Shown: positions 1-16,778 of the stretch, piece after piece
How the letters are laid out: every line of letters begins with the position of its first letter
How positions within the stretch are numbered: the stretch's first letter is position 1
Assembly (NCBI GenBank): GCA_036874045.1
Contig: JAZBRI010000009.1
Coordinates: 2,108,001 to 2,172,000 of the forward strand
Length of the DNA stretch: 64,000 nt
Source: Cymodocea nodosa
Lineage: Eukaryota > Streptophyta > Magnoliopsida > Alismatales > Cymodoceaceae
Direction of reading: 5' to 3'
Program-made: the position numbers and the translations under genes
The notes under the pieces: model-generated
Told to the model about the DNA's origin: nothing
The model's database searches: none
The model's input: the letters and a program-made list of their open reading frames with translations, nothing else

Positions 1-493
1 CTCACAAAATCCATTAATGTTAAATGGTTATAGTGATGCAGATTTTGCAAGATGCAAGTCAGATAGAAAAATCACAAGTGGCACTTGTCAACTGCTTGGT
101 CACTCCTTAGTATCATGGTTCAACAGAAAATAAAACTCTATAGCACTCTCTATAACTAAAGCTGAATACATGGCAACAGGTTTATGTTGTGCTCAAATTC
201 TATAAATGCAACAAACATTTGTAGATTATAAACTTAAATTTTAGAATACAATTATTTACTGTGATAGTAGTAGTGCCATAAATCTCTCCAAAAATACAGT
301 CCTACACTCAAGAGCAAAACATATTGAGATTAGGCACCACTTTCTAAGAAACCATGTTGAAAAATGTCACATTTCTTTAGAATATATCTCTACTAAAGAA
401 TAGTTAGCAGATATTTTTACTAAATCATTATCTAAATCTGCCTTTAATCATATTAGACGAAATTTAGGAATTTGTTCTTTCTATGATTTATAA
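1..493 (+). pseudogene. Ty1/copia pol, RNase H end (decayed, 5' end outside window)
   Basis: The + strand encodes the last ~160 codons of a copia polyprotein, the RNase H domain that removes the RNA strand during reverse transcription. Visible family motifs are GYSDADFA at the start, KAEYMA, LHSRAKHIEIRHHFLR and LADIFTK, ending at a TAA at 491-493. At least four in-frame stops (after NRK, QIL, KF and TKE) make it inactive; several fit C-to-T or G-to-A changes from CAA, CAG or TGG. The rest of the element lies upstream of the window. It is followed by a 3' untranslated region and LTR-A, as expected for the 3' end of a SIRE-like copia element. The domain call is secure; the sub-lineage is inferred. 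Confidence 0.9.
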
Positions 494-871
494 TTAATAT
501 TTCCTCATGATTATTTACTCTCCAAGCTCACAAACAAGAGCTTATTTTCTACTAATTTTTCATCTTGCAGAAACTTAGCAATGTTCAGACAGAAAAAGAT
601 CAATGTAGCTATAATTGGATTTCAAAGATACTTTACAATTTCTTTTGATTAATGACAAAATAGGGGGAGAAGACCATGATATTATCATTACAAACAGCAC
701 ATAAATAAGGGGAGCTTAGAAAAATAGGGAGTATACTTAGGACAACAAGGAGAGAAAATTCATTCAGTGTAATTTTATTGTTTCTTTATGAGTATATCTA
801 TATAGCCATATAGGGAGTGAATACATGTAATGAACTGTAAGGTTTTTGCCATTTATCAAAAAGGAGGAGAT
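494..871 (+). other. 3' untranslated region and polypurine tract of the copia element
   Basis: Non-coding DNA between the RNase H stop and LTR-A. It contains a GATAGGGGGAGAAG-like purine run near 660 and ends in a polypurine tract (AAAAAGGAGGAGA, about 858-870) directly in front of the LTR, the usual primer for plus-strand DNA synthesis. Confidence 0.75.
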
Positions 872-2425
872 TGAAAGGCCCTTTAGATTTTGATAATGCA
901 AAAATCCATGTGAGGAAACAAATTGTATTTCACAAGTGTCAAGTTAGTTTAGCAAACTAAAGATCAGAAGGCAGATAAATCAATACAAATAGTTCAAAAA
1001 TTACTACAAGAGAAAAACAGGATTTTCAAAATGTTACCTAGTTTAAGTATCTGGAAGAAATGGATCTTCGATGAGTTACAGGCTTAAGTATCTGAAGAGT
1101 CAATTTAAAGTAGCAAATACACTGTTGAACAATTAGAAGAATAACTATCTGAAATTATAAGGTCTTTAGAAAGTTTGAAAGGTAGTTGGTCAAATGATCA
1201 GAGGGTTAGGAAAGCTAACTATCCAGAAATTCAAGGAAATTGAAAAGTTAAGAAGGCTAACTATCTAAAACTTAAGTCATTCAATTACTCACATGTAGAA
1301 ATTCAAACAGAAGCTTAAAAGGATTTTCGAAAAGTTAAAAAGCTAACTATCCAAAAAATAGGAAGTTTTGGAAGGTTACAAAATGAACTATCCGAAACTT
1401 AAGTCATTCTATTATGCATGTGCTGAAATAAGAAAATAACAGTCAAAAGCTTACAAGGAAATTCAGAAGGTTACTGTAGCTAACTATCTGAAAGATAAAA
1501 TACTTCGGTAAGCTAACAACTAAAATTATCCAAAAGTTAAGTTACTCAAATACACACATGAGAATTCAGAAACTTAGTTGAAAGCTTGAAAAGGACGATT
1601 CGGTAAGTTAAGAAAGCTAACTATCCAAAAGTTTAATATGTTTCGGTAAGTTACAACTTTAACTATCTAAACCGAAGGAGATCTCATGTGTATGACTTAA
1701 ATCCACACGTGACGAGACTTAAATATAGTTTCTACTCATCGAAAGGTTATAAATGAATTTCACAAGGTTACCACTGCTAACTATCCAAAAGTTACAAGAA
1801 ATCAGAAGTTTAACTTGAAAAACCTTCCTAAACGGTAACTTACCATTTTTGGGTTTGCAAATTCAATAAAGTACAATAGAATACATCTGTTAGAAAGAAT
1901 ATGATCGTTATACCTCTTGGTATAAATATGATCAGTAAAGGGAAGATAAGGACACAACATTTTATCATATACTATTGAGAGCTATACCAAAAGTCATCCC
2001 ACGATACACAATACAATGAAAAGCAAAAAGCTCCCTACGCATAAAGCTTTGTTTGACAAAGGAAAGTTTGGTTCGTGAACTTACACCTGAAAGTTCACTA
2101 TTGATTCAAGGCTTGCACTAGTAAGCTCAAAGGAAAGGTTGGTTTGGAGCTTGTACCTCAAAGCTCGATTGGTTGATTGTTGCTTGGACATTAAAGCAAG
2201 TGATTATAAGTTGTGAAAGTTTAGTGAAGTCTAAGTGAATCTTGGGGGTGGACTAGTCATTAGTGGTGAACCACCTAAAAATCTCTTTGTGTAGTTTTTA
2301 TTACTGCTTTGCATGTTTATTTAATATCAGTGCTTATTAACTAATTAAATCAACTAGTAAAGATTGAAAATAATCAAAAACAAGCAAATAGTACCATTCA
2401 CCCCCTCTCTAGTAAGCCTTTAGGT
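872..2425 (+). mobile_element. LTR-A copy 1 (3' LTR of copia element)
   Basis: Starts TGAAAGGCCC right after the polypurine tract and ends near a CACCCCCTCTCTAGTAAGCC motif that is typical of SIRE-like copia LTRs. A second copy lies at 24987-26744 and shares the start (GATTTTGATAATGCAAAA type) and end. The interior (about 1030-1820) is a degenerate tandem array, unit roughly 130 bp, of hairpins such as AGTTA...TAACTATCCGAAA with recurring CTTAAGTCATT boxes. It abuts the C-terminal part of a transposon ORF, so the copia element appears to have inserted into copy alpha of the Athila-like family. The 3' boundary is good to about 10 bp. Confidence 0.8.
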
Positions 2426-2435
2426 CTTAATAAAT

Positions 2436-2735
2436 ATAAGTGAATTGGTGTAAAGTATTCATCTCCAAGCTCAAAGTAGTAAAGAAAAAATTATTTTATG
2501 GAGATTTGATTCCACTATTGATGGTGGAAGGAATAGATTATACGAAATAGGCATCTAAGAAGATGAGATCTAGAGCCATTTCAATAAAAGAATTTAAGAT
2601 TGATGTTGTTGCTGTTGAAACTACTATAGTAGGACCTTCTAGAGAAACTACAAGAGCTTTAAAACATATAAATCAATTAGAATTATAGTTAGAAAATCTC
2701 TAGAAGGAAATAGAAGAATTAAAAATAAGAGAGTA
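2436..2735 (+). pseudogene. C-terminus of 'putative plant transposon protein' ORF, copy alpha
   Basis: Reads VFISKLKVVKKKLFYGDLIP and then LLMV, which matches the minus-strand ORF at 35544-35939 residue for residue over long stretches. That family, often labelled 'putative plant transposon protein' or Transposase_32, is found in LTR-retroelement ORFs of unknown function. Several in-frame stops (for example after TK and after LEL) break it. It is truncated at its 5' side by LTR-A. It is followed by the same downstream region as in copy gamma, so it is the relic of the env-like ORF of an LTR-C element. No enzymatic role is claimed. Confidence 0.7.
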
Positions 2736-3948
2736 ATTTTTGTATAGAGAAGTGTAATTGATGTAATTACAAATGTGCAATTAAAACAATATATATATAT
2801 ATGAATGTTTGACAATCAATATAATGTTGAAATTTTATGATTGTGAATGACTGAATTAATTCAAAGTTGTATTGAAATCCCAAATATATATATATTTGTT
2901 TGAAGTATTACATTACCATTCAAAATTATGATCATAAATGATGTGATTAAATGCTAAGTGATTTGAAAAACATATAAATGTCTTTACATGTTGAAGAGAA
3001 AATTTTGTTTTTTGCATAACAGTAAATAGGTTGTGAATTGAATATACACACACATATGTTTGAAATTAATTGAGTTTGATTGAGTAAAACATTTGAGTGC
3101 TACATTAATTGCAGGAATGTTGTATTTACTTATTATGATAGTGATTTTTCCTTTATCAACATGAATTAATTACATGAATGACTATGTATTTAACTGTATT
3201 CACATTGATAATATACAAGAAAGAAAGATAGAAGTTAATATGAGGAGTAGGTTTCTTAGGAAAATTTGCCTAAGTGTTAACTCAACAAAGTTATTCCATT
3301 AAGTTAACCTTAACTCCACAAAGCTAGTAATAGAATATAAGGTCACTCCATTAAGTTATTTGTAACTCAACAAAGTTAGTCCATGGAGTTAGCAAATAGA
3401 AGCTTGGGCTAGTCTATTGAGTTAACTGTAACTCAACGAGGTTAGTTCATTAAGTTAAGAATAGTAACTGAGGTCACTCTATTAAGTTATTTGTAACTCA
3501 ACGAAGTTAGTCCGTGGAGTTAGCTGAATGATTATTCTTTTCCTCATGAATGAAATTTCATGTGTTTAGTAGTTACTGTAATTTAAATTTAAAAAGTAGA
3601 GCATGTAACCATAAATATAGGAACAATGTCGCACATTACAAGACACATTCTTGCAACGAGATGCATCTGTAATATGGACATGCATTATAAAAGCAAAATA
3701 GAATGTTATTTACTGGTTACTAATATTAAGTGAAGAGAAGAGAACTCGTTGAGAAACTAGAAGGAGAAGCAACTGATTCAACTCCATCTGTCAACAACTT
3801 CTTATATTATTAGAGCAAAATGTGAGACTAGTATGTAATTAACTTTCTGAAATTTACTATATGTTGAGAGTTTATAAGCACATGGATTCATTCTCCTATC
3901 ACTAAATGAATAGTTAGAACACCTACACAGGGTTATTTAACATAGAAG
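2736..3948 (+). other. Spacer between transposon ORF and gag, copy alpha, with hairpin repeats
   Basis: Non-coding, AT-rich. From about 3230 to 3945 it is colinear with the complement of 34500-35110 in copy gamma. The stretch 3265-3525 holds about eight alternating copies of TTAACTCAACGAAG / CTCGTTGAGTTA-type half-palindromes. A TA microsatellite lies near 2790-2800 and again near 2886-2896. No gene is visible. Confidence 0.6.
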
Positions 3949-4275
3949 CATATTGAAAATTTTTCTAAAATTGAATTTAACAAAATCCTTAAGGGTGTAG
4001 CTAACCTTTCATTAAAGGAAAATGAAGAAATGGTTGTTTTAGTAGGAAAACCATTAGGAGAAATTCTTTATCGTAAGTTTGTAGATGAACCTTCATGTAT
4101 TTGATTACCAAATTTTGAGGGAGATAGGTTTGAACTGAAATCTAATTACATTAGTCAATTACCATAGTTTTATAGATTGGAAAGAGAAAACGTCTATTAT
4201 TTCCTTAGAGAGTTTAATGAGGTTTATGAAATGATGAAAATGTCTAATATCAATCCAGTTTCATTTATAATTATG
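3949..4275 (+). pseudogene. Athila-like gag N-terminal part, copy alpha
   Basis: Encodes the start of a Ty3/gypsy (Athila lineage) Gag. Visible motifs are GVANLSLKENEE, PSCI(stop)LPNFEGDRFELKS, and LPxF...LEREN..YFLREFNEV, matching the gag copies at 23004-24250 and 33231-34480. In the family this part precedes the retrotransposon gag domain that builds the virus-like particle. One stop replaces the CGA of the beta copy; another sits in the HGLE region. The reading breaks at about 4270, where sequence that lies downstream of the F-box gene in copies beta and gamma begins, so an internal deletion removed the rest of gag and any F-box gene. Confidence 0.75.
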
Positions 4276-5930
4276 TTTTATTTGTCTTACAAGAAAAACA
4301 AAAATATTAATCCAATTTGTTGGTATTTATTCTAAGAAACCAATTGGCTTGCTTGTGAGCCACTAAAGGTGTAGGAGTTTGGGTTCCACACAATGCACAT
4401 ATCTAATAATATATGTTTTACTTTTTGTTATATTGTTATATGTTTCACTTTTATTTGTGAATGAAAAGTTTTTCAAGATCAAAAGTTGGAAAATATTAAT
4501 GGAGTTACAAGCAAACAAAGTATGTTGATTAATTACTTATCCTAAAGTTATATTCATGTGTAGTTTGTTAAGTTATGAACTAACTCAACAAACTAAGTTC
4601 GTTGACTTAAGTATTAAGCCAGCGACATTGATTTATCATGCTTGCTATCATACTGTATTTTTTATTAATCTTTTACATTGAGGACAATGCAAAATGTAGG
4701 TATGAGGGAGAGGTAATTAGATTAAAATCAAATTAAATCTTGTCATTTGTAGGAATTAGTATTATTCTACAATTTTCTATTGAATTTGATAAAATTTTTA
4801 TGAATTTTGCTTGAACTATCTGAAACCTTCTAATAGCTAAAACTGTTGAAAAAAAAATTAAAAAAAAAACCTAGATTACTATAGAGGATACAATATATTG
4901 GTAGAAAAGTTTTATAATATTTTATGTTTTTACTGAATTTTATGAGTTTAACGATTTTACAATTTTAAATGGAAATTAGTATGCTTAACATAAACTTAGA
5001 ATTTGTTTGAAATCTTGAAAAGTTGAATTGTTTAATGAAATCAGTATGTAGTAAATTCATACTTCACACATTTATTGAATTTGTATTAATGAAATACACA
5101 TATATTGTATTGAAAATGAAAAAATGCTGATAAAGTGAAAAGCTTTGAGAGTTTATTAATTTGTTTGATTATGAGCCTTTTGTACTTGAGTATATAGGTA
5201 TGTAATGATTGTTGACCTGTTAAAGGACTCTTTAAATCTGGTAACCTATGATTTTGACAAAACTTGAGATTATTGACTGAAAGCTCGTTACAAGGGTACA
5301 TTAGAAAACTCTTATATGATTCAAACTCTTCAAACTAACTTTTAAAGTAAATATATCCATATACTGTTCTGAAAAAAAATGATGAAAGTGTTTCATTAAA
5401 AGTACAGATATCTTTAGAATCGAGCATAATTTCTATTTTTATGGTTACTAATGTTTGAATCTAAACCAATACTTTTGAGGGTGTTTAATTGAGATACACT
5501 TCATTAGTCCTCTTATTTTAATCATATTAAGTTGAAGTTGTGTTTTGATTCATATGTAGTTGAAATTGATTTTGGAAATCATATTGGAAAATTCAAGATA
5601 ACAGATGTTTTTGAAAAAAAATTGACAATATAGTACAACTACCACCTATTTTATGCAAGTATATTTTGTATATTATTTAAGTATTTCTAAAATATATTTG
5701 TAGAGGAGGAAGAACAATGTTAACATAGATGGACAATTTTTCAAAAATATAAATAGATGTTAATCTAAGTTTAGTATCTTAAGGATCCAAGATGAACAGA
5801 TATTTTCAAAAAAAAAAAAGAATATGCAGATTTATAAAGGAAAAAAATAGTCCTAGCACTTTAGAAAGATCAATTTTTTAGATCATAGTAAGTTTGCTAA
5901 GGGACTAGCAAAATGTAAGTATAGGGGAAG
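4276..5930 (+). other. 3' untranslated region of copy alpha, ending in a polypurine tract
   Basis: Non-coding. It carries the GAGGACAATGCAAAATGTAG-type box (about 4679-4698) that marks the post-pol region of Athila-lineage elements. It is colinear with the complement of 28906-30180 and, at its start, of 21650-21800. A hairpin pair with GAACTAACTCAACAAACTAA lies near 4576-4600. It ends with the purine run ATAGGGGAAG immediately before LTR-C, which identifies LTR-C here as a 3' LTR. An antisense ORF at 5086-5301 is judged fortuitous. Confidence 0.65.
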
Positions 5931-7690
5931 TGTTTAGAATGAAATAAGTGCATAATATTAGTGGTTAATGAATGGTTAATTGCATAATATTTAGTTTATC
6001 ATATGAAATTTAAGCCATTATGTTACAAATATATAATTATATACCTTAATTAAAGAATATGCATAATTTCAAGGAATTAGCATTAAATAAGTATTAAAAG
6101 ATTAAAAGCCTAGTATGTGTGATTTTATAGAAGTTTACGAAAACTTAGAAAGTTACTAAAGTAAGTTTACAGACCCTCGTAAAGTTACTAAGGTAAGTTT
6201 GCAGACCCTCATAAAGTTACTAAGGTATGTTTACGAAACCTCGTAAAGTTAGAAATTATTTTATACATCAACTTTTAAATGATTAAGAATTACTTCTTTT
6301 ATATATTAAATGTTATAAAAATATTTGTTTTATTAAACTACAAAGTTGAACGAGTCCGTTGAGTCAAGCTTAACTCAATGAGGTTAGTCTGTTAAGTTAT
6401 AGTTAAGTCAACGAAGTAAGTCTGTTGAGTTACACTAACTCCATGAACTAGTTATTTTCTAATATTCAACTATAAGCAATTACAAGAAAAGAAAATTCAA
6501 AGGAAACCATGTCGCACAAGCTACGCCATGATCTAAATTATAGACAAAAGAATTAATCACTATCGTTAATATGAAGGAAGGAGATTCAACTAGTCATTTA
6601 GGCAAAAGTAGTTATTACTAAAAGAAATATAAAAGGAAAAGAGAAAGAACGAAGAAAAGTATAGGTGGAGAATCGCACTAACTACAGCAAGCATCAGATG
6701 TTCCTTGAAGCTCCACCATCACCACCAATCACCAACCATCGAAGATCTATGAGGATACTTTCTAGATGTCAGGTCGATTCTGAGCCAAACATAGTGACTG
6801 ACAACTATTGTGAGGAGTGATCGTGTCACAGGAAGGAAGGACATTTTCACTAAGCACTAAATCATCTCTCAAGAGATAGTAAAGCTTCTAACCTTAGTTT
6901 CAAGTTGATGCCACTATACTGAAGAGGAGATCAACTTATTGGTTCGCGATCCTATAGGGAGAGGAGCATGTGGTAGTAAGTGATTAAATTTTCAATGGTG
7001 TAACCTTGTTACATGTAGTGATGGAAGTTCTTACTGGTAATAGAGAATTTACCTTTCATCATTCGTTCATCTTTAAGAACATATCACAACAAAAACAAAA
7101 CAAAAACTCATTATCTATTTTTATGTTTATTAAATCTATGTTGTATCATTTGTTTTGTATTATCATTATTGTTAGTATTGTTGAATGTTCTATATTTATT
7201 TTATTCTAGTGAATAGAAAATCATATTACTAATTACTAAAACTAGTTAGTATTAAATCATGAATGCTAGCATTGATAAATGATGACTATAATATAAACTA
7301 GCATTAGAAGCTTAATTAATGTTATTTACATTTTATGGAACTACCTAATGAATGGTTGTATTCCTCTATGGATAGTAGTATTAATTTGAAGTTACTAGTG
7401 AGGCTCGTTGAGTTAACTTAATTCCACAAGGATAGTCCATTGAGATAACTGTAACTCAACGAACTTAATTCGTTAAGTTGGTAGTAAGTCAATAGAGTGA
7501 GTAATCCAGAATATAAAAACCTCTAGTTGTAAAAATTTAAATAGTCTAAAATTTTTACTCATTCTTTATGGGATTGACCTATACTTGCACACTTATGCGA
7601 TAGACATTATACACTTGCAGTTAATTATGAATTAAATTTAATATCTTATTTGTGAAAATTATTTGTTTACTTATAAAAGAAAAAATATAT
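5931..7690 (+). mobile_element. LTR-C of copy alpha (3' LTR, Athila-like)
   Basis: Begins TGTTTAGAATGAA after a polypurine tract; the same start recurs on the - strand at 45955. The interior holds a 32-bp tandem array (6131-6258), class I hairpins (6345-6450 and 7395-7500), and a conserved block GATCC(T)ATAGGGAGAGGAG near 6950 that recurs inverted near 20550 and 44800. Near the 3' end is GGGATTGACCTATACTTGCA, a box common near the end of plant gypsy LTRs. The exact 3' end is uncertain: homology between copies continues past ACTTGCAG at 7620 to about 7690. Confidence 0.7.
6131..6258 (+). repeat. 4 x 32-bp tandem repeat in LTR-C
   Basis: Four units start at 6131, 6163, 6195 and 6227, each with AAGTTTAC(A/G)...CTCGTAAAGTTACTAA. 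Each unit contains an AGTTACTAA/TTTAC element that can pair weakly with itself. The unit length equals that of the unrelated-looking array at 30853-30980 in LTR-B. Confidence 0.8.
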
Positions 7691-7715
7691 ATTTAAGTAA
7701 ATAAGAACAACCAAC

Positions 7716-8510
7716 AAAGATCAACTTACAAAAGTCTAGGTTTGCAATTTAATAGGGAGAGGAGTGCTTGATAGTAAGTGGTTAAGTTTTTAGTAGTGAT
7801 GGAAGTTTTTTATTGTCAATAGAGAATTTTACCTTTCATCATTCGCTCATCTTAAGGAACAAATCAAAAACAAAACAAAAAAATCATTATCTATTTTTGT
7901 GTTTATCAAATATGTGTTGTGTCGTTTATATTTGTATTGTTAGTATTGTTGAATGTTTCATGTTTATTTTATTTCAGTTAATAGAAAATCATATTACTAA
8001 TTGTTTAAACCAGATCATATAAATCTCTAAAATCTTGATTGATAAATCTATTGTTTGGAGTATTGAATGCTAGAATTGATCAATGATGAATGTAATATAA
8101 AATAGCATTCGAAAACTTAATTAATGTTGTTTGTAATGTATAGAACCACCCAATGGATGAATGAGTTCTTCTGCAAGTAGCAATATTAATTAGAAGTTAC
8201 TAGGAAAGTTCGTTGAGTTAACCATAACTCAACGAGGGTAGTCCATTGAGTTAAGCATAACTCCACGAACTAAGTCTGTTGAGTCAACTGTAAATCAACG
8301 AAGTAAGTATATTGTGAATATATACTAAACTTTGGCTATGAAAATTTATAAAGTTAAATTGATTTCAACAATTCCTTGTGGGTTGGACTTGTACTTACAC
8401 ACTTATACAATAAATGTTGTCCACTTGCAGTCAATTTAACGAACTAAGTTGCTGAAATTAGAAATTATTCATGAAATCACTTGTTACTTATAAAAAAATA
8501 CACTTAAACT
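7716..8510 (+). repeat. Tandem duplication of the 3' part of LTR-C
   Basis: From GATCAACTTA onward this stretch repeats 6908-7690: AATAGGGAGAGGAG, then TTTCATCATTCG, TTGTTAGTATTGTTGAATG, a class I hairpin array (8210-8305) and finally a GGGTTGGACTTGTACTTACA box. Two short ORFs (7006-7209 and 7813-8022) exist only because the two copies share sequence; they are not taken as genes. Either unequal recombination within one element or a second partial LTR could explain it. Confidence 0.75.
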
Positions 8511-8559
8511 AACAAGACAATACCTCTCTATTTTATGTAGGGATATAATTTCCAAGATT

Positions 8560-9200
8560 AATGAAGTGTAGCTCGTACCCTTTATTTATAGTAATAGAAC
8601 TGTGATTTCACATTCAACATGTTCATCCACTTAATCTATAATTTATGATCTTACGTACTATTTCAAATTTAAATTATCTACGATCTCCATTGTATATTTG
8701 AATTTCCATGATCTCTTATCGTAGAACAATTGAAAATCTTCTTTTCTAGAGAGTTGTAGAATATATCTTCTAAGTCACTGCTTTAGTCGAACACTTATCT
8801 TTAAGACTTGTAAAAACTTGAACACTTATATGTAACTCTTTGAGTTTTTCACTTGCAAAACACATGACTAAAACAAACAAACTTAACTTTTCATTAGTCA
8901 CATAAAAGAACTCAAATAGTTATCCATCTATACATAAAAAACTCGAACAGTTATCTAATTCTTTGATTTTACTTTACTGAATACACATGGAAAATATGTG
9001 AAAACTTAAAGCATTAAAAACACATGTGCAAATAACTTAACTCTACGAGTTTTTAATATAACTTTTCAACTAACTAGAAATGTTAACTTATAACTATATG
9101 ACTTTTTAAAACACGTTAATACCTAACTAGGCAATTGATATATTTAGATTTATTTATAAACTTTAATAAAATATTCATCATCAAAACAAATTTCCTAACA
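8560..9200 (-). mobile_element. LTR-D, 5' portion (truncated)
   Basis: On the - strand it starts TGTTAGGAAATTTGTTTTGATG at 9200 and follows the same course as the solo LTR-D at 38864-40103, including CATGTGTTTTGCA(A/G)GTG, AAGTGTTCGACTAAA and a TGGATGAACATG box. It lacks the last ~500 bp. Neither gag nor pol is attached. Confidence 0.7.
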
Positions 9201-9554
9201 CAATTCCTATGGAACATTGGATGTGATAGGTATTTATACTAGCAAGCTTCACTCTAGTGGTAGGGGAGGAAAAAGGAAAAGGAGGATCAGAGAAGAAATC
9301 ATCTAAGAGATAAATCATTGGAGACCAGGAATCCTTGCAATAAGTTCTGATTAACTAGTCTGAGCACCTTTCGACCACCTTCCTTCTCAAGTGAGCTCCC
9401 ACTCCAAGTCCTAGCCTCTCCTTTGGGGCAAGCACGTATGTGCACCCTCAAGGAGGGCCTATTTCCTACTTTCCTTTTTATTTGAGGTTTTCTCAACTAT
9501 TTTGCGATGGCCTCGCATTTTGCAATCGTTCCTTAGTCCCTACTATGTGACCTA

Positions 9555-9700
9555 AGTCGAGCACCGTGCTCCCTCGATGAGTCCTTCAAGGTTGAGCCGC
9601 GACTACAAGGACTACCATTTTCCTCCTTGATCCTAGCCAAGCGATTGAGTCGAGTGCTATGCTCCCTTGAGGAATCCTTCAAGGTCAAGTTATGTTTTCA
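9555..9700. repeat. Two-copy tandem repeat, ~97 bp
   Basis: GTCGAGCACCGTGCTCCCTC...AATCCTTCAAGGT-type blocks start at about 9555 and again at about 9652. Confidence 0.65.
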
Positions 9701-10103
9701 ACGATAGTCTATTTTCTTTCTATGTTACTGATGTTTTGTTAGACATGTGTTTTGCTTGAGCATTCGTCCTATTTTCTATGCTCACTTTTGTGTCTACTTG
9801 GGGGTTTAAGGTGTGGTAGATGCATGCCATGCTATACTCCCCTCCTTGCTTGGCCTTAGTGCTTAATGCTTGTATCTAGGCATTAGGGGAAGGAGGGAAG
9901 CTCTTGAATCAGGCCCTTGTAGTTGATTTTTCTTGGTTGAGCATTTTTGACCCACTTGCCAAGATTGTGGCCCATGACTTAGAGCATCTCGGTAGAGGGT
10001 CTGTCTAACCTTTCCCTCACCCTAACCATTGGCTCTATGCAATCGGTTCTAGGTCTAGTCAAGCTACTTTTATGTTGTCCTTCCCCCCTCCACATTTTGG
10101 TTT

Positions 10104-10325
10104 GACCATTTTCTCCTTCCAATGGGACCCTCTCAAGACTTGGTCTAACTGTTTTGCACTCGATTTGACCACTCATGACAAGGCTTCGATCCAACCATCG
10201 TCACTTTCTAGTGAGACCATTTTCCCATTCCAATGGAACCATTGCAAGATTTTAGTTAGATCGTTTTCTCACTCAATTCGACCACCTGCCATGCGGTTTT
10301 GGTCTGATTGTTTTCTTCGTTCAGT
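10104..10325. repeat. Two-copy tandem repeat, ~108 bp
   Basis: Blocks beginning GACCATTTTC(T/C)CCTTCCAATGG start at about 10104 and 10212 and each run on through a TGACCACTC/CGACCACCT segment. Confidence 0.65.
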
Positions 10326-10541
10326 GCACCCATGCTTTTTTTTATTTTGGCCATCAACTGAATGCTCGACTCGACCATCCTCTAGCACACTTGATGTTTC
10401 CCCCCTACAAGATCCTCACACAAGTTTTCCTACATCATTTTTTTTTTTTTGCTCGCTCTTTTATTTCGCTTTCCTGGTTGCTAGTTTTTCTTCATTCTTT
10501 ACCACTTTTGGCCTGGTCGAAAATCTGAAAGAAAAACCTTA

Positions 10542-10870
10542 AACACCTTGTTTCATTCGTGTTGGTGCGAATTTGGCTTAACTAGCATTATCTCAAGTGC
10601 TCTCCTTAGTCTCTGCCCCACGAGCATGGAAATCCAAAAGGAAGATGCTGAACACCTTGTTTCATCTGCATTGGTGTGGATTTGGCCTAACTAGCATCAT
10701 CTTTGGTGCTCTCCTTGGTCTCTAGCCCACGTGCACGGAAATCTGGAATGAAGACCCAGAATAACTTGTTTTGTTTGCATTGGTGCAAATTTGCCTCACT
10801 AGTGTGGTTCCAAAGGATTGCCCTAGTTTCTTCCCTAGGTGCATAGAAATCCAAAGGAGGATCTTGGGCG
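10542..10870. repeat. Three-copy tandem repeat, ~110 bp
   Basis: Units start at 10542, 10651 and 10761 (AACACCTTGTTTCAT..., third copy diverged). Each contains a GCAAATTTG/GTGGATTTGGC segment and CATGGAAATCCAAAAGGA near its end. Confidence 0.8.
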
Positions 10871-11489
10871 CTAGAGAACTACCCACCCTTTTTATCCATG
10901 GAGAGGAGCTTCTTTGGTTGGTTGGGGGTGCCTAACACCTTTCCCATAAGTACTACAAAACTCTTACCCATTTTCTAGAACTTTACTGCATACCTCTTTT
11001 GGTTTCCTTATAAATCCTCAAAATAAGGTGGCGACTCTATTTTATTGGTTTTCTCACATATCATCTTCAAGGGATCGATCAATGTTGATCTTCTTTTGCC
11101 TTTTCCTCCTTGTCGATTTCCTTCTTGTGTTGCTTTAGGTAGAGGAATTCAACAATAATTCCTCGCCTTGCCTCTCCTAAGTAGGAAGGCACAAGCAACT
11201 TGTGTACACCTCCTCAATTCCAATATAATCTCTACAAATATATAAAAAATGTTATTAAACATAGAAATTTAATATCTATTTGTCACTAATAATTGAAAAT
11301 TTTTAAAATATGTTTTCACTTTCGAGACAAAAATTATGTTATATAAAACCATATATTTTTGAAATTAATTAAAAATTATAAAATCTAAAATAAGTTTTAT
11401 TCCAATATTGTCTAAATAACCACTATATTTTAATCGTTTTATTATTTTTAAAATTCAAGGTAGATTGAAGGGTGTATCGTGTGTGCCAC

Positions 11490-11497
11490 TATAAATA
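11490..11497 (+). promoter_or_regulatory. TATA box of RPL37A
   Basis: TATAAATA, 111 bp upstream of the ATG. A start of transcription near 11520 would give a 5' leader of about 90 nt that includes CTTGCGCTTCTCTCGC, a pyrimidine-rich stretch usual for ribosomal protein mRNAs. The AT-rich DNA from 11220 to here shows no gene. Confidence 0.7.
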
Positions 11498-11607
11498 CGT
11501 GGCGTAGGGCGACAATCAGACCTTTACATCCTTGCGCTTCTCTCGCTGGCGAGCGGCTGCAGCTGCATCTTATCCATTCTCTCTTGCTCCACGGGATCTA
11601 AGAGGCG

Positions 11608-16778
<5,171 letters not shown>

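Larger units (their letters stand above)
9230..11170 (+). mobile_element. Retroelement leader-like block rich in tandem repeats
   Basis: More GC-rich than its surroundings and clearly a different compartment. It contains three degenerate tandem arrays (listed separately) and ends with GGGGGTGCCTAACACCTTTC followed by ...AAGGTGGCGACTCTA. This pairing resembles the leader or LTR-proximal region of Tat-lineage Ty3/gypsy elements, which also tend to carry tandem repeats. No gag or pol frame is open, so the assignment rests on these boxes only. The 156-codon frame at 10072-10542 runs through the repeats and is not taken as a gene. Confidence 0.4.

Noticed and set aside
5086..5301. Minus-strand 71-codon ORF whose protein resembles the 88-codon + strand ORF at 29025-29291
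   Set aside because: Both are antisense to their element and lie in homologous 3' untranslated DNA; DNA similarity alone explains them. A dN/dS test could reopen the question.
10072..10542. 156-codon + strand ORF rich in Ser, Phe and Pro
   Set aside because: It runs through degenerate ~108-bp tandem repeats, has no recognisable domain, and the same repeats are non-coding elsewhere in the block.
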